DNA of 64,000 nucleotides from Sphingomonadales bacterium. GTDB lineage: Bacteria > Pseudomonadota > Alphaproteobacteria > Sphingomonadales > Sphingomonadaceae. The notes beneath the pieces were generated by a model that worked only from the letters and a program-made list of their open reading frames with translations, ran no database searches and was not told the DNA's origin. Below are positions 26,454 through 34,529 of this stretch, one piece after another. The first letter of the stretch is position 1. Each line of letters begins with the position of its first letter. The position numbers and the translations under genes were made by a program. Location: NCBI GenBank assembly GCA_016720115.1, contig JADJXT010000001.1, forward strand, positions 186,001 to 250,000, written 5' to 3'.

Positions 26454-27046
26454 CCGCACTCCGGCCCGACCTTGCCGTCATTGCAGACACCATCCCTGCA
26501 GGTGCCCGTGTGCTCGATATTGGCTGCGGCGATGGGGCGCTGATGGCTGCACTTCGCGATAGGAAGGGTATCGACGCCCGCGGGATGGAGATTGATCCGG
26601 TCAATGTGGCCAACGCAGTCACGCGCGGACTCGCTGTGGTGCAGGGCGATGCCGATGCCGATTTGGCAGACTATCCCGACAACGCCTTCGATTATGCCGT
26701 GCTCAGCCAGACACTACAGACCACAAGGCGGCCCGATCTGGTGCTCGACCAGTTGCTGCGCATCGGCAAGCAGGCCTTTGTCTCCTTCCCCAATTTTGCC
26801 CAGTGGAAGATCCGTTTCGCGCACATGTTTGGCGGGCGGATGCCGGTGACCAAACAGCTGCCGCACCGCTGGTACGACACACCAAACATCCACCATGTGA
26901 CGATCGACGATTTCAAAAGTTTCGTGAAGGAACGCGGCTATGCCATCGATGGCGAATGGTATCTGGCCGGGGAAAAGGCACGCGGTGCGGGGATGGCAAA
27001 TCTGCTCGCCGAACATGCGGTTTTTTTGCTGCGACGGCAGGCTTAG
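26450..27046 (+). CDS. metW: Methionine biosynthesis protein MetW
   Basis: A 198-residue class I methyltransferase-fold protein. The SAM loop is VLDIGCGDGAL (about 18-28). Later come YPDNAFDYAVLSQTLQ and the family-specific FPNFAQWKIRFAHMFGGRMP and RWYDTPNIHH. MetW works with MetX in homoserine acylation; its own enzymatic reaction is not settled. It closes the metX-GNAT-metW operon and is followed by palindromic element C. Confidence 0.95.
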   Translation: MTALRPDLAVIADTIPAGARVLDIGCGDGALMAALRDRKGIDARGMEIDPVNVANAVTRGLAVVQGDADADLADYPDNAFDYAVLSQTLQTTRRPDLVLDQLLRIGKQAFVSFPNFAQWKIRFAHMFGGRMPVTKQLPHRWYDTPNIHHVTIDDFKSFVKERGYAIDGEWYLAGEKARGAGMANLLAEHAVFLLRRQA

Positions 27047-27080
27047 AGGCTTTCTGGTCTAGATTGAGGCAATTCCCAGC

Positions 27081-27208
27081 GACTGTCCCCATTATTTGTT
27101 TCTCGCAGAGACGCAGAGGTTTCGCGCGCGAAGCGCCATATCGTTTCTCTGCGCCTCTGCGAGAAACAAAGGAGTGTCCCATTGGGGAAAGTCCCTAAAG
27201 GGACAGTC
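27081..27208. repeat. Nested palindromic element C
   Basis: Inner arms TTTGTTTCTCGCAGAGACGC (27095-27118) and its partner at 27147-27170 pair over 24 bases with one mismatch, around a GC-rich core containing GCGCGCGAAGCGCC. A further inverted pair, GACTGTCCC (27081-27089) and GGGACAGTC (27200-27208), flanks them. It sits between convergent metW and the protease gene. Confidence 0.85.
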
Positions 27209-27245
27209 CTTGCCGATTCAATTTGGCCCGGAACTACTCTAGAGC

Positions 27246-27755
27246 TTAGCCCAGCGTCATCCGCCCGCCTTCGATGCGGACATTGTCGATCCGTTCGAGG
27301 AAGGACTGACCCAGCAGCGAAATGTCGAGCCCGTTGGGGATGATCACCGCGCGCACCGAACCCAGTTCGACATCACCGATCGCGACATTTTCAAGCATCA
27401 CCGGCTTGCCGAAAACGTCGCCATTCACCCCGCGACCGACATGCTGAAGGTCGCCGTTGCTCCAGCTCAGGCCAAGCGCGCGGGCGTCGTTGCCGGTCAG
27501 CGCGACCATGCTCGCCCCGGTGTCGACCAGAAAGGTTACCGGCGTACCGCCAATATCGGCCGTCGCATAGAAATGCCCGTCTTCGCGCCGGTCGAGCGTG
27601 ACCGGATCGAAGCTGCCGTCATTCTGCGCCGGTGCGCTCGCCACGCTCGCCGACGCGCTGCCACCGGCCTTTCCAGCCACCGTTTCGCCACCCGGAAAGA
27701 ACCAGCCGACGGCGATCGCGATCGCAAAAAGCGGCAGAAGCAGTTTGGAATCCAT
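27246..27755 (-). CDS. Clan AA (retropepsin-like) aspartic protease, membrane anchored
   Basis: A 169-residue protein with an N-terminal membrane helix (about 4-20), then a linker, then a single retropepsin-type domain. The catalytic motif is FLVDTGASMVAL (Asp78), and the flap region and ISLLGQSFLERI follow, as in the TIGR02281 family. These proteins dimerise to make an active site. The natural substrate is unknown. It precedes ispG in the opposite sense to metW; ispG lies 60 bases upstream on the same strand. Confidence 0.92.
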   Translation of the reverse strand: MDSKLLLPLFAIAIAVGWFFPGGETVAGKAGGSASASVASAPAQNDGSFDPVTLDRREDGHFYATADIGGTPVTFLVDTGASMVALTGNDARALGLSWSNGDLQHVGRGVNGDVFGKPVMLENVAIGDVELGSVRAVIIPNGLDISLLGQSFLERIDNVRIEGGRMTLG

Positions 27756-27815
27756 GGGAGCGTGTTAGCAGCACAGGATTAAGCGGGGGTAAATTCAGCG
27801 CCCACCTTCAATTTG

Positions 27816-28955
27816 TTAAGCCGCCTTGCCGTGCAGCGTATCCATGCTGACGGCGGTTCCCGCATCAATCTCGGCAGCCTTGGCCTCGACCAGCTTGACG
27901 ATATGGGTAATCATGTCGTCATCCTCGACATGATGATCGGTGACACCCGAAAGATAGACCATATGCCTGCCGTTGCCGCCGCCGGTGATGCCGATATCGG
28001 TCTCGCGCGCCTCGCCGGGGCCGTTGACGACGCAGCCGAGCACCGAGAGCGACATCGGCGTCTTGATATGCTGGAGCGCGTCTTCGAGTTTCTGCACGGT
28101 GCGGATCACGTCGAAACCCTGCCGCGCGCAGCTTGGGCAGCTGACCACGCGAACGCCGCGGGTGCGCAGGCCGAGGGTCTTGAGGATTTCATAGCCGACG
28201 CGCACTTCCTCTTCAGGTTCCGCCGACAACGACACGCGGATCGTGTCGCCAATACCGGCCCAGAGCAGGTTGCCGATCCCGAGCGCCGATTTCACCGTGC
28301 CGCCGATCAGCCCGCCCGCCTCGGTAATGCCGAGATGCAGCGGGCAATCGACCGCCTCTGCCAGCCCCATATAGGCAGCAACCGCGAGGAAAACGTCCGA
28401 CGCCTTCACCGCCACCTTATATTCGTGGAAATCGCGATCCTGCAGCAGCTTGATATGATCGAGCGCGCTTTCGATCAGCGCCTCCGGGCAAGGCTCGCCA
28501 TATTTTTCGAGCAGATCCTTTTCGAGGCTGCCCGCATTTACGCCGATGCGGATCGCGCACCCATTGGCCTTGGCCGCGTTGACCACTTCGTTGACGCGTT
28601 CCGCACTGCCGATATTGCCGGGGTTGATGCGCAGGCACGCCGCGCCGGCATCCGCCGCCTCCAGCGCGCGTTTGTAGTGGAAATGGATGTCGGCGACGAT
28701 CGGCACATGCGCCGCGCGCACGATCTGCTTCAACGCCGCAGTGCTCTCCACATCGGGGCAGGAGACGCGGATGATATCGACACCCGCATCCTCGCAGCGG
28801 CGGATCTGGTCGATCGTCGCCCTGGCATCGCTGGTCAGCGTGTTGGTCATCGTTTGCACCGCAATCGGGGCATCGCCACCAATGGGAACATTGCCGACCA
28901 TGATCTGTCGGGATTGACGGCGCGATATATCGCGCCAGGGACGGATTGAAGACAT
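27816..28955 (-). CDS. ispG: 4-hydroxy-3-methylbut-2-en-1-yl diphosphate synthase
   Basis: A 379-residue enzyme of the MEP isoprenoid pathway. The TIM-barrel part carries VQTMTNTLTSDA, VADIHFHYKRAL, LRINPGNIG and IRIGVNAGSLE. The iron-sulfur part has CPSCARQGFD and GCVVNGPGEA, supplying the cluster cysteines. The start at 28955 (MSSIRPWRDISRR) was chosen by comparison with family starts. It converts the cyclic diphosphate MEcPP to HMBPP. Confidence 0.95.
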   Translation of the reverse strand: MSSIRPWRDISRRQSRQIMVGNVPIGGDAPIAVQTMTNTLTSDARATIDQIRRCEDAGVDIIRVSCPDVESTAALKQIVRAAHVPIVADIHFHYKRALEAADAGAACLRINPGNIGSAERVNEVVNAAKANGCAIRIGVNAGSLEKDLLEKYGEPCPEALIESALDHIKLLQDRDFHEYKVAVKASDVFLAVAAYMGLAEAVDCPLHLGITEAGGLIGGTVKSALGIGNLLWAGIGDTIRVSLSAEPEEEVRVGYEILKTLGLRTRGVRVVSCPSCARQGFDVIRTVQKLEDALQHIKTPMSLSVLGCVVNGPGEARETDIGITGGGNGRHMVYLSGVTDHHVEDDDMITHIVKLVEAKAAEIDAGTAVSMDTLHGKAA

Positions 28956-29120
28956 GGTGCCCGATATAGGCGAGGATGCCGCCAGCGGCAACGGCGGTTG
29001 CATGCGGGTGTCCCCGAATCCTGCCGCGCCATGGGAAAGCGGCATTGCCAGGCGGCAGCGCATGGTTCATGCTTCGCTCCGGAACGCCTCACCGCAGGAG
29101 TTGGGCCGGAGGAGTTGGAG

Positions 29121-29708
29121 ATGAGAAACACATGTCTTGGGCTTGCGACAATGCTGGCCCTGCTTTCGGGCTGCCAGCAGCCGACGGCAACAGCCGACAA
29201 GCCGGGCACAGAAGAAGCGCAGAAATCAGCACCTGTGGTCGGATCGATAGCGCCAATGTTTACAACGCAAGGCGCGCTTGCGGGAAAGCCGTTCACGCTC
29301 GATCTGGCCGAACAGCTGAAAAAGGGGCCGCTGGTGCTTTATTTCTTCCCCAAGGTTTTCACCTCTGGCTGCACCGCCGAGGCGCATGAATTTGCCGAAC
29401 GCAGCGGCGATTTTGCGAAACTGGGAGCGAATGTGGTCGGTCTTTCCGCCGACAGCATCGAAGAACTGTCCAAATTCTCGCGCGAAGCCTGCCGCGACAA
29501 GTTCGCCGTCGCCCGGGCCACGCCCGAAATCATCAAGGCTTATGACGTCAAGATGCCTGCGATCGACATGACAAACCGGACAAGCTTCGTCATTGCGCAG
29601 GACGGCCGCATCGCCTTCATCCATTCGGACCTCGATTATCAGGACCATGTTCGCTTGACCTATGAAGCGGTCCGCAAGCTCAAGGAAAGCGGCACGCCAA
29701 CGACATGA
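29121..29708 (+). CDS. Lipoprotein peroxiredoxin (BCP/AhpC-TSA type)
   Basis: A 195-residue exported thiol peroxidase. The start at 29121 follows GGAGGAG. The signal ends LLSGC, with lipid Cys18. The thioredoxin-like domain has LYFFPKVFTSGCTAEAHEFA with peroxidatic Cys84; Cys124 in REACRDKF could be the resolving cysteine. It would reduce peroxides at the periplasmic side. The last codon overlaps the next ATG, so it is coupled to the carboxyltransferase gene, an unusual partner. Confidence 0.88.
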   Translation: MRNTCLGLATMLALLSGCQQPTATADKPGTEEAQKSAPVVGSIAPMFTTQGALAGKPFTLDLAEQLKKGPLVLYFFPKVFTSGCTAEAHEFAERSGDFAKLGANVVGLSADSIEELSKFSREACRDKFAVARATPEIIKAYDVKMPAIDMTNRTSFVIAQDGRIAFIHSDLDYQDHVRLTYEAVRKLKESGTPTT

Positions 29709-31228
29709 GCTGGGAAAAAGAGATCGAGCATCTGCGCGAACGCGAAGTACTTGCGGAGAAAATGGGGGGCGAGGAAAAGCTCGCGCGGCAGCATGCACAG
29801 GGCAAGCTCGATGCGCGCGAGCGGTTGAAACGATTGCTCGACCCAGGCAGCTTTCGCGAAATCGGCAAGATTTCCGGGCGTGGCAGCTATGACGAGAGCG
29901 GCGATCTCACAGATTTCAGCCCGTCCAACTTTATCTTTGGCCGGGGCAATATCGACGGTCGCCCGGTGGTGGCCAGCGCCGATGACTTCACTGTGCGCGG
30001 CGGGGCAGCCGATGCGGCGCTCCATCGCAAATTCGTGCAGTGCGAGAAAATGGCCCATACCATGGGCCTGCCGCTTATCCGCATGATCGACGGCACCGGC
30101 GGTGGCGGATCGGTCAAGACGTTGGAAGACACCGGCTTCACCTATGTTCCGGTCACACCGAGCTGGGAAGACATCATCAGGAATCTCGAAACCGTTCCCG
30201 TGGTCGCGCTCGCACTTGGGCCAACGGCGGGGATGGGGGCTGCGCGCACCGTCGCCAGCCACTATTCGATCATGGTCAAGGGGCTGAGCCAGCTCTTCGC
30301 CGCCGGCCCGGTGGTCGCGGCGCAGATTGGGGACGAGCTGTCCAAGGAAGAGCTGGGCGGCAGCGAGATTCACGCGCGCAACGGCGTGGTCGACGAGGAA
30401 GTATCAAGCGAGGACGAGGCCTTTGCCTATGCTCGCGCCTTTCTGTCCTATCTGCCCTCGCAGGTTGGCCAGTTCGCTGCCCGCACCGCGCCGCACGATC
30501 CGGTTGACCGCCGTGATGAAAAGCTGCTCTCGATCGTCCCGCGCGAAGACAAGCAGGTCTATTCGATGCGCGCCGTCATGGCGTCGGTATTCGACAAGGG
30601 CAGCGTGTTCGAAATGGGGCGCCGCTGGGGCCGCGCCGCGATGACCGCCTTTGCCCGGCTCGACGGCTGGCCGGTGGCGGTGCTGGCCAGCGATCCGACC
30701 TATCTGGGCGGTTCATGGGAGGCGCTGACCAGCCAGAAGGTGAAGCGCTTTGTCGAACTGGCCGAGCAATTCCGCATGCCAGTTGTCCATCTGGTCGACA
30801 ATCCGGGCTTCATGGTCGGGCTGGAAGCCGAGCGGACGGGTACGATCCGCTATGGTGTCGAGGCGATGAACGCGGTGTATAAGGCGACCGTCCCCTGGGC
30901 GAGCGTGATCGTCCGCCGCGCCTATGGCATCGCGGGCAGCGCGATGTCGAACGGTGAGCGCTTCCAATATCGCTTTGCCTGGCCGAGCGGTGACTGGGGC
31001 AGCCTGCCGATCGCAGGCGGGCTGGAGGCGGCCTATAAATCGGAGATTGCGGCAGCGGATGACCCGGCGGCAAAACTTGCCGAGATCAAGGCACGGCTGA
31101 ACGCCGTCACCTCACCCTTCCGGACCGTCGAGAAATTCAACGTCGAGGATATCATCGATCCGCGCGAAACGCGGCCGTTGCTGTGCGAATATGCCAACCT
31201 CGCCTGGGCGAAGCTGGGGGCAGCTTAG
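29705..31228 (+). CDS. Acyl-CoA carboxylase carboxyltransferase subunit
   Basis: A 507-residue protein with two crotonase-like halves of the carboxyl transferase family. Landmarks include GKLDARERLKRLLDPGSF, MIDGTGGGGSV, GPTAGMGAAR, VVHLVDNPGFMVG and RAYGIAGSAMSNGER. It moves carboxyl from carboxybiotin to an acyl-CoA such as propionyl-, methylcrotonyl- or geranyl-CoA. No biotin carboxylase or biotin carrier gene lies in the window, so the alpha subunit must be elsewhere. It overlaps the upstream peroxiredoxin gene by four bases and ends against a convergent small gene. Confidence 0.92.
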   Translation: MSWEKEIEHLREREVLAEKMGGEEKLARQHAQGKLDARERLKRLLDPGSFREIGKISGRGSYDESGDLTDFSPSNFIFGRGNIDGRPVVASADDFTVRGGAADAALHRKFVQCEKMAHTMGLPLIRMIDGTGGGGSVKTLEDTGFTYVPVTPSWEDIIRNLETVPVVALALGPTAGMGAARTVASHYSIMVKGLSQLFAAGPVVAAQIGDELSKEELGGSEIHARNGVVDEEVSSEDEAFAYARAFLSYLPSQVGQFAARTAPHDPVDRRDEKLLSIVPREDKQVYSMRAVMASVFDKGSVFEMGRRWGRAAMTAFARLDGWPVAVLASDPTYLGGSWEALTSQKVKRFVELAEQFRMPVVHLVDNPGFMVGLEAERTGTIRYGVEAMNAVYKATVPWASVIVRRAYGIAGSAMSNGERFQYRFAWPSGDWGSLPIAGGLEAAYKSEIAAADDPAAKLAEIKARLNAVTSPFRTVEKFNVEDIIDPRETRPLLCEYANLAWAKLGAA

Positions 31229-31476
31229 CCGCCCCAGCGCCACTTCCACCCGCCTTCGGTTTTGGCGGCATAGATCGGTAACGGAGCAAATGCCGCCACG
31301 AGGACTGCGGGGATCATCCAGCGCGAGTCATCACCGAGGCCCAGTGTAAGGCCAGCGATCAGCGCAATGTGGGAAAGCAGCAAAACCCAGCCCTGCCACC
31401 TGAACGGAAGCCCGGCGCCATAACCATAGGTTTTGGCCCGGAACCATGGGCCTTTTTCCATAAAATGATGCAGCAT
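31225..31476 (-). CDS. Small two-helix membrane protein
   Basis: An 83-residue protein with two predicted membrane helices (about 28-48 and 54-70), a charged N-terminus MLHHFMEKGPWFRAKTYGYG and a Trp-rich tail ending WKWRWGG. The function is unknown. It is the last gene of the SPFH operon, 22 bases after the broken zinc-ribbon gene. Its stop codon shares bases with the stop of the convergent carboxyltransferase gene. Confidence 0.8.
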   Translation of the reverse strand: MLHHFMEKGPWFRAKTYGYGAGLPFRWQGWVLLLSHIALIAGLTLGLGDDSRWMIPAVLVAAFAPLPIYAAKTEGGWKWRWGG

Positions 31477-31498
31477 GTGCTATCTCCTTCCAGCCCGA

Positions 31499-31711
31499 CT
31501 ATGTCCGTGCATAATTTTCGAGAAACCCGCAGCGGTTGCAGCGCCATGTCGCGACCGGGATCGGTGTTCCCGGGGTCTTCACATTGCCTCACCAACCCTT
31601 TTGCGGCGCGCCCTCAATCCAGCTGGCCACCGTCGGCATCCCGCTTTTCTCGCTGGCGACAAAGCCTTCGGTCATCGCAGCCTGGCATTTGGGGCAACTG
31701 TGCGAACGCAT
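31499..31711 (-). pseudogene. DUF6487-like zinc-ribbon gene with in-frame TGA
   Basis: From ATG 31711, which has a strong AAAGGAGG site, the frame encodes SHSCPKCQAAMTEGF and WIEGAPQKGW, then meets TGA at codon 41 (31591-31589). The same frame continues with GNVKTPGTPIPVATWRCNRC and GFLENYART to a TAG at 31501-31499. Read through, the 70-residue product has both CxxC halves of a zinc ribbon and matches my recollection of DUF6487. The stop follows TGG, so one G-to-A change from a Trp codon explains it. It may be a pseudogene, a sequencing error or a recoded gene. The conserved tail suggests a recent event. Confidence 0.75.
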
Positions 31712-31712
31712 T

Positions 31713-31913
31713 TCAATCCTCCTTTGACGGGCGCCCACGCTTGGGTGCTTCGCTGACGCCCACCTTGACACCGCGCCGTTCAAGAGCCTCGCGGAGCAGC
31801 ACTTCAACCTGTGCGTTCACACTCCTGAAGTCGCCCGCTGCCGCCCGCTCGATCGCGGCGTAAAGCGCCGGATCGAGGCGGAGCGGGAAGGCTTTTTTCG
31901 GTGGCGGGGGCAT
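31713..31913 (-). CDS. Ribbon-helix-helix (Arc-like) DNA-binding protein
   Basis: A 66-residue protein with the Arc-type pattern KKAFPLRLDPALYAAIERAA, then GDFRSVNAQVEVLLREALER, and a basic tail ending GRPSKED. The N-terminal strand plus two helices would dimerise and insert into the major groove. It lies six bases after the SPFH gene and one base before the zinc-ribbon gene, inside the same operon. Autoregulation through the palindrome at 32832-32847 is a reasonable guess. No toxin-like gene is next to it. Confidence 0.85.
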   Translation of the reverse strand: MPPPPKKAFPLRLDPALYAAIERAAAGDFRSVNAQVEVLLREALERRGVKVGVSEAPKRGRPSKED

Positions 31914-31919
31914 CGGGTG

Positions 31920-32816
31920 CTACTGGTACAGCGAGCCTGTATTCACCACCGGCTGGGTGTCGCGTTCGCCGCAGAGCACGACCATCAGGTTCGATACCAT
32001 CGCCGCCTTGCGCTCGTCATCGAGATGCACGACATCCTTTTCCGAAAGCTGGTGCAGCGCCATTTCAACCATCGTCACCGCGCCTTCGACCAGTTTCTTG
32101 CGCGCGGCGATCACCGCTTCGGCCTGCTGGCGGCGGAGCATCGCACCGGCGATTTCCTGCGCATAGGCAAGGTGGGTAAAGCCGCATTCGTCGACGGTGA
32201 TACCCGCAACCGCCAGCCGCTCCATCAGCACGGTCCGCAGTTCGGCACCGACCTCGTCATGGTTGCCGCGCAGCGTCACTTCCTTGTGCTCGATATCGTC
32301 ATAGGGGTAGCGCGAGCCGATGGTGCGCACCGCCGCCTCGATCTGCGCGAGCACAAAAGCCTTGTAATCATCGACATCGAACAGCGCCTGCGCGGTATCG
32401 GTGACGCGCCAGACAACCTGCGCCGCGATCTCTATCGGGTTGCCACGCAGGTCATTGACCTTGATCTTTTCCGAAATAAGGTTGTTCGCGCGAACCGAAA
32501 TCTTGGTTGCGCTCATCCACGGCCAGACCCAGCGCAGCCCTTCCTTGCGGTCGGTGCCCTGATAGGAGCCGAACATGGTGATCGACGATGCCTGGTTGGG
32601 CTGTAACATATAGAAGCCCGACGAAGCGATAGTGAAGGCAACGAACCAGCCGATACACGCGCCGATATTCCCCAACCCGCCCTGCATTTCGATGGCGTTG
32701 AAGATCGACCAGATGAAAACACCCAGAAGAACCATAGCTATAGCGAACATGAGATAGCCGCTGTACGTGCGAGCGCCGCGTTCCTTGCTGGCGTTCAATG
32801 AAACCGAATCAGACAT
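31920..32816 (-). CDS. SPFH/Band 7 domain membrane protein
   Basis: About 298 residues. Two hydrophobic segments (about 20-42 and 52-72) precede the Band 7 domain, which runs from VWPWMSATKISVRANNLISE through VVWRVTDTAQALFDVDDYKA to YAQEIAGAMLRRQQAEAVIA and the coiled-coil-like KKLVEGAVTMVEMALHQL. SPFH proteins assemble ring or cage scaffolds on membranes. ATG at 32816 has GGAGGG upstream; the longer TTG start at 32828 is less likely. It heads an operon with RHH, zinc-ribbon and membrane-protein genes. Confidence 0.9.
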   Translation of the reverse strand: MSDSVSLNASKERGARTYSGYLMFAIAMVLLGVFIWSIFNAIEMQGGLGNIGACIGWFVAFTIASSGFYMLQPNQASSITMFGSYQGTDRKEGLRWVWPWMSATKISVRANNLISEKIKVNDLRGNPIEIAAQVVWRVTDTAQALFDVDDYKAFVLAQIEAAVRTIGSRYPYDDIEHKEVTLRGNHDEVGAELRTVLMERLAVAGITVDECGFTHLAYAQEIAGAMLRRQQAEAVIAARKKLVEGAVTMVEMALHQLSEKDVVHLDDERKAAMVSNLMVVLCGERDTQPVVNTGSLYQ

Positions 32817-32825
32817 GATGCCCTC

Positions 32826-32855
32826 CAATTTAATATGATATCATATTTATATCAA
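32826..32855 (-). promoter_or_regulatory. Promoter with 16-bp perfect palindrome
   Basis: Upstream of the SPFH gene, the perfect palindrome AATATGATATCATATT occupies 32832-32847 in an AT-rich patch. On the minus strand TTGATA (32855-32850) could be a -35 box, with the palindrome filling the spacer up to a TATTAAAT-like -10. This layout suits a repressor operator. The candidate repressor is the RHH protein of the operon (inference). Confidence 0.5.
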
Positions 32856-32959
32856 ACACTGCAGCGCGCAAGCGGAATCGGGAGGCTCCGGCCCGGCCAC
32901 CATGATCGCTTGTTTTTGGTGCGCTTCACCGGCACAATCCCGCCACGGAAAGGGGCGCC

Positions 32960-34495
32960 ATGATGCAGGATTTCAAAACAGCGACGAGCCGGAGGAGTAT
33001 GATTCGCGGCAGCGCGATACTGGCAGGCGGCGCAATGCTGATGCGGCCCACCAGCCTGATCGCCGCCGATTCCAACATGGATGCGATTCGCCAGGCTGCC
33101 GAGGCCGGGCGCGATGCCTCGCTGAAACGCATCCGCGACTGGATCGCCCTGCCCTCGATCGCCGCCGAGAATCGCAGCATGAAGGAGGGCGCCGACTATA
33201 TGGCCGAGCTTGCGCGCGATGCCGGGTTCCAGCATGTCGAGATTGTGCCGACAGATGGCCATCCGGGCGTATTCGCCACTCTCGACGCCGGGGCGAAGCG
33301 CACGCTGGGCATCTATTTCATGTATGATGTGAAGCAGTATGACCCCGCCGAATGGAGTTCCCCGCCGCTGGAAAGCCGGATGGTCGACAAGCCCGGTCTG
33401 GGTAGGGCTATTGTCGGGCGCGGTGCGGTCAACCAAAAGGGGCCCGAGGCCACCTTCCTTGCCGCGCTGCACGCCATTCGCGCGGCGGGGCGCAAACTGC
33501 CGGTCAACATCGTGCTCGTCTGTGAGGGCGAGGAAGAGATCGGATCGCCCCATTTCAGGCAGATTGCCACCAAGCCCAACGTCCTTGCCGCGCTGCGCAA
33601 GTGCGAGGGGATTTTCATCCCGGCAAGCTGGCAGGACGGCCAGGGCAATGTCAGCCTCAATCTCGGCTCCAAAGGCATTGTCGAACTGGAACTGGTGGCC
33701 TCTGGCGAGAAATGGGGTCGCGGGCCGACGGGCGATATTCACAGCAGCCTGAAGGCAATGGTCGATTCGCCCAGCTGGCGTCTGGTGCAGGCGCTGCAAA
33801 CGCTGGTGACGCCCGATGGCAACACCCCGGCGATCGAGGGCTGGTTCGAAAATGTCCGCCCGCTCACCGAGCGGGAAAAGGCCCTGATCGGCGAAATTGC
33901 CAGATCGGCGGACGAGGCCCAGCAGAAGAAGCTGCTCGGTGTGACCCACTGGATCGACGACCTGCCCTATGACAAGGCGCTGACGCGGCTGGCGCAGGAG
34001 CCGACGGTGAATATCGAAGGGTTGGTCGCAGGCTATACCGGCCCGGGCGGCAAGACCGTGCTTCCAGGCAAGGCGGTTGCCAAGCTCGACCTGCGGCTGG
34101 TGCCCAACCAGACCCGCGCCGAAGCCGAACGCAAGCTGCGCGCACATCTCGACAAGCATGGTTTTGCCGATGTCGAAATCAATGTCGGCGGCGGATATGA
34201 TCCCACCGAGGTTTCGGAGGACAGCCGCCTCGTCAGGACGATGCTGGCGACCTACAGCCGCGCCGGGGCGAAGGCCACGCTCAACCCACGGCTTGCCGGC
34301 AGCTGGCCGGGGGCGACCTTTACCGCGCCGCCAGTATCGATCCCCGCAGGGCATTTCGGCATGGGGCATGGATCAGGCGCACATGCGCCGGACGAATATT
34401 ATCTGATCGAATCGAGCAACCCCAAGGTTGCCGGACTGGTCGAAGCGACAATGGGCTATGCCGATTTCCTATACCAGCTGGCGGCGATCAAATAA
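32960..34495 (+). CDS. M20-family peptidase homologue with altered metal ligands, Tat-type signal
   Basis: A 511-residue protein. SRRSMIRGSAILAGG near the N-terminus is a twin-arginine-like signal. The M20 core is clear, with YFMYDVKQYDPAEWSSPP, IVGRGAVNQKG, CEGEEEIGSPHF and a C-terminal GSGAHAPDEYY. In standard M20 enzymes the first block reads GHxDV and the second DxKG. Here the His is Met121 and the bridging Asp is Asn158, while the catalytic Glu191 and the late His are kept. The protein may bind one metal, use different ligands or be non-catalytic. It is transcribed alone and ends in a shared terminator. Confidence 0.88.
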   Translation: MMQDFKTATSRRSMIRGSAILAGGAMLMRPTSLIAADSNMDAIRQAAEAGRDASLKRIRDWIALPSIAAENRSMKEGADYMAELARDAGFQHVEIVPTDGHPGVFATLDAGAKRTLGIYFMYDVKQYDPAEWSSPPLESRMVDKPGLGRAIVGRGAVNQKGPEATFLAALHAIRAAGRKLPVNIVLVCEGEEEIGSPHFRQIATKPNVLAALRKCEGIFIPASWQDGQGNVSLNLGSKGIVELELVASGEKWGRGPTGDIHSSLKAMVDSPSWRLVQALQTLVTPDGNTPAIEGWFENVRPLTEREKALIGEIARSADEAQQKKLLGVTHWIDDLPYDKALTRLAQEPTVNIEGLVAGYTGPGGKTVLPGKAVAKLDLRLVPNQTRAEAERKLRAHLDKHGFADVEINVGGGYDPTEVSEDSRLVRTMLATYSRAGAKATLNPRLAGSWPGATFTAPPVSIPAGHFGMGHGSGAHAPDEYYLIESSNPKVAGLVEATMGYADFLYQLAAIK

Positions 34496-34496
34496 G

Positions 34497-34526
34497 GAAA
34501 GGGCGGGGAAATCCCCCGCCCTTCGC
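34497..34526. terminator. Bidirectional terminator-like hairpin
   Basis: GGGCGGGG (34501-34508) pairs with CCCCGCCC (34514-34521) around a short AAATC loop. It lies between the convergent M20 and M3 peptidase genes, with A-rich bases before it and TTCGC after it. Confidence 0.75.
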
Positions 34527-34529
34527 ATC

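Noticed and set aside
31713..31913. Arc-like protein as antitoxin of a toxin-antitoxin pair
   Set aside because: The neighbouring genes are SPFH, zinc-ribbon and a two-helix membrane protein, none resembling a known toxin.
32852..34369. 505-codon frame opposite the M20 peptidase
   Set aside because: The plus strand carries a coherent M20 sequence with a signal; the antisense frame does not look like a protein.
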